The notes: generated from the letters alone by a model not told the origin. A stretch of DNA of 64,000 nucleotides from Microbacterium flavum (GCF_018717645.1 NZ_JAFLHG010000003.1:62001-126000); one strand, 5' to 3'; positions 54,071 to 62,612 are shown, counted from the first letter of the stretch. Numbers and translations are program-made.

Positions 54071-54655
54071 TCACTCCCGCCGGTCGTAGGTCACCACCCG
54101 GACACCGCCTTCCAGGAGGACCTCACCGGCCGGGCGGAAGAGGTGCGGCGTGAACGGGCCGTCGAACAGCGGCACTCCCGAGCCGATCACCGACGGGTTC
54201 ACCTTGAGGATGAGGCGGTCGATCTCGGGCAGCAGGGCAGCGGCGACCTTCCCGCCCCCGACCAGCCACACGTCCTCCCCGGGCTCACCCTTCAGGGTGC
54301 GTACGAACTCTGCGGGATCCGCGGAGACGATCTCGACGCCGGGGTCGGGGCTCTCGGTGAGCGTGCGCGAGAAGACGATGTGCCGCAGATGCGGATAGGC
54401 GTTCGTCAGCCCGGCATCCAGCCCGATCTCGTAGGAGTGTCGCCCCTCGACGACGGTGTCGAACGTGAGCGGCGGCCCGTCGATGCCCAGGGCCTCTCGC
54501 GCCGGGGCGGGCAGCGTCTCGGGGTGGTTCTCGACGATGAACTGCACGAGATCCGGCGTCACGGGGAAGAACTCCGCTCCGCTCGGATCTCCTCCATCGG
54601 GCCCGGCGATGAATCCGTCGAGGGTGGTCGCGACGTAGTAGACGAGTCGGCGCAT
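54071..54655 (-). CDS. Dihydrofolate reductase-fold protein (RibD C-terminal family), copy 2
   Basis: Protein of 194 residues starting RRLVYYVATTLDGFIAGPDG, with TFDTVVEGRHSYEIGL, HIVFSRTL and VWLVGGGKVAAALLPEIDRL. It is the common actinobacterial 'dihydrofolate reductase family' type, distinct from copy 1 at 49582. Probable NADPH-dependent reductase of unknown substrate. GGAAGGAGG lies just before the ATG. Confidence 0.88.
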   Translation of the reverse strand: MRRLVYYVATTLDGFIAGPDGGDPSGAEFFPVTPDLVQFIVENHPETLPAPAREALGIDGPPLTFDTVVEGRHSYEIGLDAGLTNAYPHLRHIVFSRTLTESPDPGVEIVSADPAEFVRTLKGEPGEDVWLVGGGKVAAALLPEIDRLILKVNPSVIGSGVPLFDGPFTPHLFRPAGEVLLEGGVRVVTYDRRE

Positions 54656-54696
54656 GGCCTCCTTCCTACCATCCCGCTCGGTGTCGGGACGTCCGC

Positions 54697-54702
54697 CACA
54701 AT
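54697..54702 (+). promoter_or_regulatory. -10 box for the GNAT gene (near-leaderless)
   Basis: CACAAT ends 6 nt before the ATG at 54709, which settles that start over the GTG one codon upstream. Confidence 0.4.
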
Positions 54703-54708
54703 GGCGTG

Positions 54709-55116
54709 ATGGAGTACGAGCTCGACGATGATCCCGCGCGGATCCAGCCCGACGTGGTGTGGGAATGGCTGTCCACCGAGGCGTATTGGGGTCGCCAGCG
54801 CACTCGTGCGGACCTCGATACGCAGATCGCGGGCGCGTGGCGCGTCGTCGGAGCGTACCGCTCGGACACGGGGGAGCAGGTCGGGTTCGCGCGCGCCGTC
54901 TCGGATGGTGTCGCGGTCGCCTACCTCGCCGACGTCTTCGTGATCGAGCCGCACCGTGCGAACGCCCTCGGCACGCGCATGGTCCAGCTCATGATCGACG
55001 ACGGGCCGGGCAGCCACTTCCGGTGGATCCTGTTCACGAGCGACGCCCACGGGCTCTACGAGCGGTTCGGCTTCGCTCCGCCGGATGCCACCGCCATGGT
55101 GCGACCCGCGCGGTGA
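54709..55116 (+). CDS. GNAT-family N-acetyltransferase
   Basis: Small acetyl-CoA-dependent transferase of 135 residues. It shows WLSTEAYWGRQRTRADLD, FARAVSDGVAVAYLADVFV, EPHRANALGTRMVQLMI (acetyl-CoA loop, here ANALGT) and FTSDAHGLYERFGF. Substrate unknown; relatives with the YLADVFV motif are common uncharacterised acetyltransferases. Diverges from the reductase-fold gene. Confidence 0.85.
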   Translation: MEYELDDDPARIQPDVVWEWLSTEAYWGRQRTRADLDTQIAGAWRVVGAYRSDTGEQVGFARAVSDGVAVAYLADVFVIEPHRANALGTRMVQLMIDDGPGSHFRWILFTSDAHGLYERFGFAPPDATAMVRPAR

Positions 55117-55179
55117 GGACGCGAGGCGTACCCTGAGGCTTGTCCCCAGACGCCGCTCGGAGCGGAAGGAGCGCGGACG

Positions 55180-56058
55180 ATGGCCGGATACGGGCACAGC
55201 TCGGTGACGGGCCTGGACGAGCGCACGCTCGGCCGCGTCGACCTGCTCCTGTTCGACGCCGACTACCCCGACGCCTCGGCCGCGCTCGCCGACTCGTGGC
55301 GGATCGCGGCGCTCGCATCCGAACCCGCCATGCGCGACGCGCGCGACCGCATCCGGGCGAACGCCGTGCGCGAGGTCAATGAGCGCCGTGACCCGCGCGC
55401 GGCCCGCGTCCTGCCGGCGACGTCGTGGCACCGCGGATGCCTCGCCGTCGCCTTCCTGCTCGCCGCCCTCGCCGTCGGGCTCGCCACGACCCTGCGCCCG
55501 GGGCTGACGGTGCAGGTGATGCTCCTGCCCGCGGGGCTGTGCGCCGCACTGTCGGTGGCGCTGCTGTGGTGGCTCGAACCGCGGCGCGCGAACGGGTCGC
55601 TCTGGGGCACGCGTCTACCGGCCGTGCTCTCGCTGGTCTGCGGACTGCTCTGGCTCTTCTCCGCGGCCGTCGACCTCCTCGCCCGATGGGGGGAGATCGA
55701 CGGCTACCGCTCGCTCGCCCCGACCGCGGGGCTCACGCTGCTCGTGGCATCCGGCGTCGCCGCGCTCTTCCTCTGGCACCGCGGACGGCGCTCGGACAGA
55801 TCCGGTGCGCAGTCCGGCACCGCGCGCACGACCGTCGACCTCATCGACTCGCGCGACGAGCCCGAGGTGCTCGACCGGCTCGACGGGTGGTGGGCCATCG
55901 CGGGGCCGGCCGCGCTGCTGCGCGACGGAGCCCGCGTGCGGCGGGTGCGCATCGAGGTGCTCGCGCGACTGGCTCTCGCGCGCATCGTGCCCGAACCGCG
56001 CGCACGCCTCGCGCGGCTCGAGGATCCGCCGGTGCGGTGGACCGAACGGCGTCGCTGA
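55180..56058 (+). CDS. Hypothetical membrane protein, four helices
   Basis: Protein of 292 residues: a soluble N-terminal segment (1-80, acidic/Arg-rich), four hydrophobic helices between about 88 and 200 (LAVAFLLAALAVGLATTL, VMLLPAGLCAALSVALLWW, LSLVCGLLWLFSAAVDLL, LTLLVASGVAALFLW) and a basic C-terminal domain of ~90 residues. No family recognised. AAGGAGC lies about 9 nt before the ATG. It converges on the small regulator gene. Confidence 0.65.
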   Translation: MAGYGHSSVTGLDERTLGRVDLLLFDADYPDASAALADSWRIAALASEPAMRDARDRIRANAVREVNERRDPRAARVLPATSWHRGCLAVAFLLAALAVGLATTLRPGLTVQVMLLPAGLCAALSVALLWWLEPRRANGSLWGTRLPAVLSLVCGLLWLFSAAVDLLARWGEIDGYRSLAPTAGLTLLVASGVAALFLWHRGRRSDRSGAQSGTARTTVDLIDSRDEPEVLDRLDGWWAIAGPAALLRDGARVRRVRIEVLARLALARIVPEPRARLARLEDPPVRWTERRR

Positions 56059-56067
56059 GCGGGCGGC

Positions 56068-56418
56068 TCAGCGCCCCTGGCGCTTCTTGTAGGGCTTCGG
56101 CTGCCCCTTGACGATCGGCGCGCGACCCTTGCCCTTGGATGCCTTCGCCTTGCCACCCGCGGCGACCTTCGGCGCCGGGGCACTCGCCGGCGCGTCTGCA
56201 ATCCGCCTCCGCGCCTCGTCGAGCAGCAGTGCGCCCGCCGGCGTCAGCTGGAACCCCGCACCCTGCTTGCTGATCAGGGGGTGGCCGGTCTCGTCGTCGA
56301 GTTTCTCGATCGATGTGTAGAGCGCGGCCAGGGGGATGCTGAGCTCCTCCGCCGCGCGGGGGAAGTGCAGGCCGTGGTCGACCAGCGCGACGAACCGCCG
56401 CAGGTCGATGATCTTCAC
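56068..56418 (-). CDS. LysR-type winged-helix domain protein with basic tail
   Basis: Protein of 116 residues. The N-terminal 65 residues match the LysR DNA-binding domain (IIDLRRFVALVDHGLHFPRA, AEELSIPLAALYTSIEKLD, LTPAGALLLDEAR). There is no effector domain; instead an Ala/Lys-rich tail ends in KGKGRAPIVKGQPKPYKKRQ. The GTG at 56418 is chosen because GGAAGG lies 7-8 nt upstream; a GTG two codons earlier is in frame. A stand-alone DNA-binding module, role unknown. Confidence 0.75.
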   Translation of the reverse strand: MKIIDLRRFVALVDHGLHFPRAAEELSIPLAALYTSIEKLDDETGHPLISKQGAGFQLTPAGALLLDEARRRIADAPASAPAPKVAAGGKAKASKGKGRAPIVKGQPKPYKKRQGR

Positions 56419-56495
56419 GCGCACACCCTTCCGTCGGACTCTCCCAGGGTATCGGCCCGCGCGACACCCCCGTGCCGGGTGTCTGCGGCGCCCCG

Positions 56496-56501
56496 TAGCA
56501 T
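56496..56501 (+). promoter_or_regulatory. -10 box for the VOC protein (near-leaderless)
   Basis: TAGCAT ends 6 nt before the ATG at 56508. Confidence 0.45.
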
Positions 56502-56507
56502 CCCTCC

Positions 56508-56951
56508 ATGCCCATCACACTCGAGAACGTCGGCATCGCGGTGCGCGATCTCGACGCGACCATCGCTTTCTTCACCGACCTGGGACTCAGCCTCGTGGGG
56601 CGCGACGAGGTCAGCGGGGAGTGGGCCTCCACCGCGGTGGGGCTCGACGGCAACCACGCCAGGATCGCGGTGCTGCAGACTCCCGACGGCCACGGACAGC
56701 TCGAGCTGTTCGAATACATCCACCCCGACGCGATCGAGACCTCGCCGACCCTGCCGAACGAGATCGGGATGCACCGCGTCGCGTTCCAGGTCGACGACAT
56801 CGAGGCCTCGCTCGCCATCGCCGCCCGGCACGGATGCCTGCCGCTGCGGGGCGTCGCGACGTATCAGGACCTCTACAAGCTGACCTACCTGCGCGGCCCG
56901 AGCGGCATCATCGTGATGTTCGCGCAGGACCTCCGGAAGGAGCGCGCGTGA
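56508..56951 (+). CDS. VOC-superfamily (glyoxalase-like) protein
   Basis: Metalloprotein-fold protein of 147 residues with two beta-alpha-beta-beta-beta modules: LENVGIAVRDLDATIAFFTD, LELFEYIHPDAIE, then MHRVAFQVDDIEASLAIAAR and LRGPSGIIVMFAQDL. Family members include glyoxalase I, dioxygenases and methylmalonyl-CoA epimerase. One usual metal ligand is not a His here (NVGIAV instead of H-x-x-I-x-V), so catalysis is uncertain. Confidence 0.82.
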   Translation: MPITLENVGIAVRDLDATIAFFTDLGLSLVGRDEVSGEWASTAVGLDGNHARIAVLQTPDGHGQLELFEYIHPDAIETSPTLPNEIGMHRVAFQVDDIEASLAIAARHGCLPLRGVATYQDLYKLTYLRGPSGIIVMFAQDLRKERA

Positions 56952-57031
56952 TCGACGGCCGCGCGATGTCAAGCCCCTGAACCCCCGGCGCGATCCTGCA
57001 TAGCCTGTGGCCATACGAGATCGGAGAAACT

Positions 57032-57241
57032 GTGTCTGGATTCAAATTCTGGCTTGTCGTGGCGGTCGTCGGCGGCGGCGCGTATGTGCTCGGCGCGCGT
57101 GCGGGGCGGGCCCGGTACCGCGAGATCAGTGGCGCCGCGAAGCACCTGTGGGACGATCCCTCGCTGCGCAAGGCTCGCGCGCAGTCGCGGAAGCTCGTCG
57201 ACAAGGCCGCGAAGAAGGCCGCGAAGAAGCTCGGGGTCTGA
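57032..57241 (+). CDS. Small YtxH-like membrane protein
   Basis: Sixty-nine residues: an N-terminal transmembrane helix with a glycine-rich end (FWLVVAVVGGGAYVLGARAG), then an amphipathic basic helix ending DKAAKKAAKKLGV. This layout (R/K-x-GRARY after the helix) is common in small actinobacterial proteins of unknown role. GGAGAA lies 5 nt before the GTG at 57032. The next small gene begins 37 nt later. Confidence 0.7.
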   Translation: MSGFKFWLVVAVVGGGAYVLGARAGRARYREISGAAKHLWDDPSLRKARAQSRKLVDKAAKKAAKKLGV

Positions 57242-57266
57242 CCGCGCCCGCACGGGTCGGCGGACG

Positions 57267-57272
57267 TACAAT
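57267..57272 (+). promoter_or_regulatory. -10 box for the cysteine-rich small peptide
   Basis: TACAAT, the best -10 match in this part of the window, ends 6 nt before the ATG at 57279. Confidence 0.5.
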
Positions 57273-57278
57273 CGGGTC

Positions 57279-57410
57279 ATGGCCACTTCGAACCTTCCCA
57301 CGCCGACGCTGCAGCCGGTCACCGACCTCGCCGGCGCCGACGAGCTCATCCAGCCCGTCACCGACGAGGGCGCGGGCTGTTGCGGCGGGGGCTGCTGCAG
57401 CACCGTCTGA
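57279..57410 (+). CDS. 43-residue peptide with CC-GGG-CC tail
   Basis: A 43-residue protein whose first 32 residues are polar and acidic (LQPVTDLAGADELIQPVTDE) and whose end is GAGCCGGGCCSTV, with four cysteines in seven residues. It has its own -10 box (6-nt spacing) and is followed by a strong 17-bp terminator, so it looks like a dedicated monocistronic transcript. The tail suggests metal or thiol chemistry, or a modified peptide core, but no modification enzyme lies nearby. No family recognised. Confidence 0.65.
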   Translation: MATSNLPTPTLQPVTDLAGADELIQPVTDEGAGCCGGGCCSTV

Positions 57411-57445
57411 CTGAGGCTTCCCGCCGAGCGGGACCCGCCCCGAGA

Positions 57446-57484
57446 CGAGAACGCCGCCCGCGATGACCGCGGGCGGCGTTCTCG
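57446..57484. terminator. Strong terminator after the cysteine-rich peptide
   Basis: Perfect 17-bp stem (57446-57462 with 57468-57484; begins CGAGAACGCC) and a 5-nt loop ATGAC. It lies between convergent genes and can serve both. Confidence 0.85.
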
Positions 57485-57516
57485 TGCGGTTGCCGCAGAG
57501 GCGGATGATCAGGCGC

Positions 57517-58068
57517 TCACGCCGTCTGCCCGGCGTGCTTGCCCTCGGCGATCTCCTCGATCACCTTCGCGTTGAACGCGGGCAGGTCGTCGGGGGTGCG
57601 GCTCGTGACGAACCCCTGGTCGACGACGACCTCCTCGTCCACCCATTCGGCGCCGGCATTGCGGAGGTCGGTCTTCAGACTCGGGTAGCTCGTGAGGGTG
57701 CGGTCGCGGACGACGTCGGCCTCGACGAGGGTCCACGCGGCGTGACAGATCGCGCCGACGGGCTTGTGCTGAGCGAAGAAGTCCTTCGCGAACGCCACCG
57801 ACGCGGCATCCGTGCGCAGGTCATCCGCATTCACGACCCCGCCCGGAAGGACGAGCGCGTCGAAGTCCGCGGCATCCGCGTCGGATGAGGCGAGGTCGAC
57901 GGGCTGCGCGTGTCCGTTCTTGCCCTCGATCGAGCCGGTCGCGGGGGAGACGAGCACGGCCTGCGCGCCGGCCTCCGTCACCGCCTGCCACGGGGAGGTC
58001 AGTTCGGAGTCTTCGTATCCGTCCGTCGCGAGGAACGCGACGCGCTTTCCGTTCAGTGATTCGGTCAT
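57517..58068 (-). CDS. DJ-1/PfpI-family protein (type 1 glutamine amidotransferase-like)
   Basis: Protein of 183 residues with RVAFLATDGYEDSELT (Glu19), FDALVLPGGVVNADDLR and the nucleophile elbow GAICHAAWTL (Cys108). This is the YhbO/PfpI subgroup, linked to stress protection, protein deglycation or glyoxalase III activity. The ATG at 58068 lies 7 nt after a TAGCGT box. Confidence 0.92.
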   Translation of the reverse strand: MTESLNGKRVAFLATDGYEDSELTSPWQAVTEAGAQAVLVSPATGSIEGKNGHAQPVDLASSDADAADFDALVLPGGVVNADDLRTDAASVAFAKDFFAQHKPVGAICHAAWTLVEADVVRDRTLTSYPSLKTDLRNAGAEWVDEEVVVDQGFVTSRTPDDLPAFNAKVIEEIAEGKHAGQTA

Positions 58069-58149
58069 GCTTCCGACGCTACGTGCGCTCGCCGCAGACC
58101 GCCGGGGGCTGGACGAGAGCCGAGCGAGACGCTACGCGGCGGCCTGCGC

Positions 58150-59685
58150 TCAGTGGGCGCCGGTCATCGGCTGCGACGGGTCGTCGGCGGGCTTGCGGAT
58201 GAGGAACGCGCTCACGAGCAGCGGCAGCGCGATGATCGCCGCCACGAGGAAGGCGCTGCGCGCACCCGCCGCTCCCGCCGCGGCCGTCTCGGCGCCTTCT
58301 GCAAGCGCCGTGCCGGTCCGCGACGCCATGATCGAGATGAGGACGGCGACGCCCGCGGCGCCGGCGACCTGCTGGACGGTGGAGACCGTCGCGCTGCCGT
58401 AGGAGTAGTACTTCGGTGTGAGAGACCCGAGCGATGCGGTGAACAGCGGCGTGAACGACATCGCCAGGCCGATCGACAGCACGGTCTGCGTCAGCAGGAT
58501 GAACCACACCGGCGTCGACTCGGTGAGGGTCGTGAACGTCCACAGCACCGCGATCACGATGATCGTGCCGGGCACGAGCAGCACGCGGGTGCCCCAGCGG
58601 TCGTAGATCCGGCCGATGAAGGGCCCGAGGACGCCCATCGCGACGGCGCCCGGGAGGACGATCAGGCCGGACTCGGTCGTCGACAGGCCGAGCGGTCCCT
58701 GCAGGTAGAGCGGAAGTGCGGTGATCGTCCCGAAGAAGGCGAGCGACATCACAGCGAAGTGCGCGACGGACAGCGAGAAGTTGCCCGAGCGGAAGATCCG
58801 CAGGTCGAGCAGCGCATCGTCGTGACGCTGCAGCACCGTCTGACGCCACAGGAACAGGCCGAGTGCGACGACGCCGATCGAGAGCGCGACCACGAGGGTC
58901 GTGTTCGCCGCGTCGGCGGCGGCCTGCGCGGCGGCATCCGCACCGCCGTGCCCGCCCCCGCCGATCTGGCTGAGCCCGAACACGAGTCCGCCGAATCCGA
59001 ACGCCGACAGGACGACCGACAGCACGTCGATGGGGGCGTGCGTCCGCTCGCCGAGGTTGTGGATCCAGCGGACACCGACGGCGAGCGTGATGAGTGCGAT
59101 AGGGAGGACGATCGCGAAGATCCACCGCCAGTTGAGGGTGTCGAGGATCACGCCGGATAGGGTCGGTCCGATGGCCGGCGCGAGCGACATGACGATGCTG
59201 ACCCGGCCCATCATCCGGCCGCGCAGGTGCGGGGGCACGACGTCCATCAGCGTCGTCATCAGCAGCGGCATCATGATCGCGGTGCCGGATGCCTGGACGA
59301 CGCGCGCCGCGACGAGGACCTCGAAGCCCGGCGCGAGCAGGGCGATCAGGGTTCCCGCGGAGAAGAGGCCCATGGCCGCGGCGAACATCGCGCGCGTCGT
59401 GAAGCGGCGGAGGAGGAACCCGGTCGTCGGGATCACGACCGCCATCGTGAGCATGAACGCGGTCGTCAGCCACTGCGCCTGCACCGCGGTGATGCCGAGG
59501 TCGCCGATGAGGTGAGGGATCGCGACGCCCATCGTCGTCTCGTTGAGGATCGCGACGAAGGCGGCGGCCAGCAACAGCCAGATGACCCGGCTCGCGCGGG
59601 GGTCCACTCGGTCGGCGCGGGCCGGTGCGGCGACGGGGACGGCGCCGGTGCTCGGCGGGGTGATGCGGGCGTCGGTGCGGGGCAT
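58150..59685 (-). CDS. DHA2-family MFS drug exporter (14 helices)
   Basis: Proton-driven multidrug efflux pump of 511 residues. It has about 14 hydrophobic segments, the motif A loop GFLLRRFTTRAMF, motif C region VMSLAPAIGPTLSGVILD and helix 1 DHA2 pattern LNETTMGVAIPHL. A Gly/Ala-rich insert (GGGGHGGADAAAQAAADA) lies in the middle. AGGAGA is 6 nt before the ATG. Substrates cannot be predicted. Confidence 0.92.
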   Translation of the reverse strand: MPRTDARITPPSTGAVPVAAPARADRVDPRASRVIWLLLAAAFVAILNETTMGVAIPHLIGDLGITAVQAQWLTTAFMLTMAVVIPTTGFLLRRFTTRAMFAAAMGLFSAGTLIALLAPGFEVLVAARVVQASGTAIMMPLLMTTLMDVVPPHLRGRMMGRVSIVMSLAPAIGPTLSGVILDTLNWRWIFAIVLPIALITLAVGVRWIHNLGERTHAPIDVLSVVLSAFGFGGLVFGLSQIGGGGHGGADAAAQAAADAANTTLVVALSIGVVALGLFLWRQTVLQRHDDALLDLRIFRSGNFSLSVAHFAVMSLAFFGTITALPLYLQGPLGLSTTESGLIVLPGAVAMGVLGPFIGRIYDRWGTRVLLVPGTIIVIAVLWTFTTLTESTPVWFILLTQTVLSIGLAMSFTPLFTASLGSLTPKYYSYGSATVSTVQQVAGAAGVAVLISIMASRTGTALAEGAETAAAGAAGARSAFLVAAIIALPLLVSAFLIRKPADDPSQPMTGAH

Positions 59686-59800
59686 GCGGATCTCCTGTGG
59701 ATCGTGCGGACGGGGAGCCGTGCCCGGGGCCCGGGACGAACCTCAAGGGTAACCGCCGGGTCGGACACGCTATTCCCCCCTCGGGTGGCACGATCCGGGT

Positions 59801-60472
59801 ATGGCACCGCATCGCACCGCACACCCGCCTCGCCGCCGGCGTCCCCGCCTCGCCGTCCGTGGGCCGGTCACCCTTGCGATCGGGGCGGTCGTGGCCGCCG
59901 CCACGATTCCGACGCTGGGCTGGATTTCGGGCCTCCTGGCGGGCTGGACGGCACTCGCGATCGTCAACGTCACGTGGCTGCTCGTCGCTCTATGGCCCAT
60001 GGATGCCGCGCAGACCCGGGGCCATGCGACCGCGGAGGACCCGGGTCGCGCCGCGGCGCGCGTCATCTCACTGACGGGCAGCCTCGCGAGCCTCGTCGCC
60101 GTCGTCCTCGTGCTCGTGCGCGGCCACGCCGACCCCGCGACGGCGGCGCTGTCGGCGGGTGTCGCGATCCTCGCCGTGACCTCGTCGTGGGCGCTCATCC
60201 AGGTCGACTACATGCTGCGGTATGCACACCGCTACTATGCGCGGATCGACGCCGGCCGCTCGGGAGGCATCGACTTCAACCAGGAGGAGGACCCCATGTA
60301 CTCCGACTTCGGGTACTTCTCGGTCGGCCTCGGGATGACCTACCAGGTGTCCGACACGAACCTCTCCGCGAACGAGATCCGCCGGATCGTCGTCGCGCAG
60401 ACGCTCGTGGCCTACCTCTTCGGCGCCGTGATCCTCGCCAGCGTCGTCAACCTCGTCGCCGGGCTCGGCTGA
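59801..60472 (+). CDS. DUF1345 membrane protein
   Basis: Protein of 223 residues with about five transmembrane helices and the DUF1345 core: SSWALIQVDYMLRYAHRYY, then GIDFNQEEDPMYSDFGYFS and GMTYQVSDTNLSANEIRR. The conserved Tyr/His/Asp-rich loop suggests a metal or substrate site, but function is unknown. The ATG lies 6 nt after a CACGAT box. Confidence 0.9.
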   Translation: MAPHRTAHPPRRRRPRLAVRGPVTLAIGAVVAAATIPTLGWISGLLAGWTALAIVNVTWLLVALWPMDAAQTRGHATAEDPGRAAARVISLTGSLASLVAVVLVLVRGHADPATAALSAGVAILAVTSSWALIQVDYMLRYAHRYYARIDAGRSGGIDFNQEEDPMYSDFGYFSVGLGMTYQVSDTNLSANEIRRIVVAQTLVAYLFGAVILASVVNLVAGLG

Positions 60473-60475
60473 GTC

Positions 60476-60510
60476 GCGACGTCCGAGCCGCGACGTCCGA
60501 GCCGCGACGT
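60476..60510. repeat. 2.5 copies of a 14-bp tandem repeat
   Basis: GCGACGTCCGAGCC at 60476-60489 and 60490-60503, then GCGACGT at 60504-60510 running into the TAGAGT box of the next gene. Being directly upstream of a promoter, the units could bind a regulator, or be a slippage product. Confidence 0.75.
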
Positions 60511-60515
60511 AGAGT
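60510..60515 (+). promoter_or_regulatory. -10 box for the ABC exporter (near-leaderless)
   Basis: TAGAGT ends 6 nt before the ATG at 60522 and directly abuts the 14-bp tandem repeats. Confidence 0.45.
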
Positions 60516-60521
60516 GACGCC

Positions 60522-62594
60522 ATGAGTATGGGTGGTCCCGGCGGCGGAGCGATGGGGGGTCGCGGTGTCGCCTTCCGCGGCGTCGACGAGGCCGCGCAGA
60601 GGCGGCTGAACGCCGAGGCTCCCGAGATCCCGCACCTCGGCTCCCGGATCCGGGAGATGTTCCGTCCCTACCTGGGGCGCATCGCGTTCACCGCGATCAT
60701 GGTGATCGCCGGAGCCGCGATCGGCGTGATCCCGCCGCTGATCATCCAGCAGATCTTCGATCAGGCGCTGTTCCCGACGGATGGATCGGGCGTCGACCTC
60801 GGCCTCCTCTGGCGCCTCGTCGGCGCGATGGTGGGCCTGTTCCTGCTCTCCGCCGCGCTCGGCGTCGCGCAGACGTGGCTCACCTCGACCGTCGGCAACG
60901 AGGTCACCGGTGATCTGCGGGTGCGCCTGTTCGACCACCTCCAGGCCATGGAGCTGGGGTTCTTCACTCGCACCAAGACGGGCGTCATCCAGTCCCGTCT
61001 CCAGAACGACGTCGGGGGAGTGTCGGGAGTGCTGACCAACACGGTCACGAGCATCCTCGGCAACGTGGTGACGGTCGTCTCGGCGCTCGTGGCGATGGTC
61101 ATCATCGACTGGCGGCTGACCCTCATCGCCGTCTTCCTCATGCCGATCCTGATCTTCGTGCAGCGCCGAGTGGGTCAGGTGCGCGCGAGGATCGCGGGCC
61201 AGACGCAGGAGTCGCTGTCCGAGCTCACCTCGATCACGCAGGAGACCCTGTCGGTCAGCGGCATCCTGCTCTCGAAGTCGTTCAACCGCCAGCGCACCGA
61301 GGGCGCCCGCTACCGCGAGGAGAACACCAACCAGGTACGCCTGCAGGTGCAGCGGGCGATGAGCGGGCAGGGCTTCTTCGCGGTCGTGCAGGTGCTGATG
61401 TCCTCCGTGCCGGCGGTCATCTACCTGGTCTCGGGCTACCTCCTGCACGGAGTGGGAGGAAGCGCCGGCGTCGACACGATCACGGCGGGCACGGTGGTCG
61501 CCTTCACGACGGTGCAGGCCCGACTGCTCATGCCGCTCATGGCGCTGATGCGGGTCGCGCTCGACCTGCAGACCTCGAAGGCGCTGTTCGCCCGCATCTT
61601 CGAGTACCTCGACATGGTGCCGGCGATCCAGGACGCCCCCGACGCGATCACCGTCGCCGAGGCTCCGGGCCCGATCGGACGGGTCGAGTTCGAGGACGTC
61701 GTCTTCCGCTACCCCGACGCCGCAGCGGATGCGCGTCCGACCCTGGACGGGGTCTCCTTCGTCGCCGAGCACGGGCAGCACGTCGCGTTCGTCGGGCCCT
61801 CGGGTGCGGGCAAGACGACCGTGCTCTACCTGGCGCCTCGGCTCTACGAGGCATCCGAGGGGCGCGTGCTGTTCGCCGGTGCGGATGTGAAGACCCTGAC
61901 GCAGGAGTCGATCGTCGACCACATCGGGATCGTCTCCCAGGAGACCTACCTCTTCCACGCCACGATCGGCGAGAACCTGCGTTACGCGAAGCCGGATGCG
62001 ACGGATGCCGAGCTCGAAGCCGCGTGCGCGGCCGCGAACATCCACCACATCATCGCGGGATTCGAACACGGCTATGACACCGTCGTCGGGGAGCGCGGCT
62101 ACCGGCTCTCCGGTGGGGAGAAGCAGCGCATCGCGATCGCCCGTGTGCTCTTGAAAGACCCGCCCGTGCTGCTGCTGGACGAGGCGACGAGTGCCCTGGA
62201 CACCGTGTCCGAGCGGGTCGTGCAGGAGGCGCTCGAGGCCGCGGCATCCGGCCGCACGACCCTGTCGATCGCGCACCGCCTGTCCACCGTCATCGGCGCG
62301 GACATGATCCACGTCGTCGATGCCGGCCGCATCGTGGAGTCCGGCACGCACGCCGACCTGCTCGCCCGCGGCGGGCTCTACGCCGAGCTCGCGGCGGAGC
62401 AGATGGCCGCGGCGCGCATCGAGGGGATGGATGCCGCGATGCCCGCTCCGCTCCCTGACCGCCGCGCCGATCGCGCGCCGGAGGGGTCTGCGGGGGCGGA
62501 TGCCGCGCAGCTCGTCGCCGACCCGCCGCCCTTCACGGACGGGCCGTCCGCGGAGGCTGCGGACGCCGCGCTGCCCTGGGCACCACGCGAGTAG
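60522..62594 (+). CDS. ABC exporter, fused permease-ATPase (MsbA/LmrA type)
   Basis: Half-transporter of 690 residues expected to dimerise. A Gly-rich N terminus (GGPGGGAMGGRG) precedes six transmembrane helices (about 48-345). The ATPase (about 385-625) has Walker A GPSGAGKTTVLYL, Q-loop IVSQETYLFHATIGENLRY, signature YRLSGGEKQRIAIARVLLK, Walker B VLLLDEATSALD and H-loop SIAHRLS. The C-terminal 60 residues are Pro/Ala-rich and extra. Substrate unknown: lipid, peptide or drug. Confidence 0.93.
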   Translation: MSMGGPGGGAMGGRGVAFRGVDEAAQRRLNAEAPEIPHLGSRIREMFRPYLGRIAFTAIMVIAGAAIGVIPPLIIQQIFDQALFPTDGSGVDLGLLWRLVGAMVGLFLLSAALGVAQTWLTSTVGNEVTGDLRVRLFDHLQAMELGFFTRTKTGVIQSRLQNDVGGVSGVLTNTVTSILGNVVTVVSALVAMVIIDWRLTLIAVFLMPILIFVQRRVGQVRARIAGQTQESLSELTSITQETLSVSGILLSKSFNRQRTEGARYREENTNQVRLQVQRAMSGQGFFAVVQVLMSSVPAVIYLVSGYLLHGVGGSAGVDTITAGTVVAFTTVQARLLMPLMALMRVALDLQTSKALFARIFEYLDMVPAIQDAPDAITVAEAPGPIGRVEFEDVVFRYPDAAADARPTLDGVSFVAEHGQHVAFVGPSGAGKTTVLYLAPRLYEASEGRVLFAGADVKTLTQESIVDHIGIVSQETYLFHATIGENLRYAKPDATDAELEAACAAANIHHIIAGFEHGYDTVVGERGYRLSGGEKQRIAIARVLLKDPPVLLLDEATSALDTVSERVVQEALEAAASGRTTLSIAHRLSTVIGADMIHVVDAGRIVESGTHADLLARGGLYAELAAEQMAAARIEGMDAAMPAPLPDRRADRAPEGSAGADAAQLVADPPPFTDGPSAEAADAALPWAPRE

Positions 62595-62612
62595 CGCGGG
62601 GGCGACGGGGCC

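Noticed and set aside
60447-62351. Long antisense open frame opposite the ABC exporter
   Set aside because: Highly charged, repetitive composition typical of antisense shadows; the exporter on the other strand is complete.
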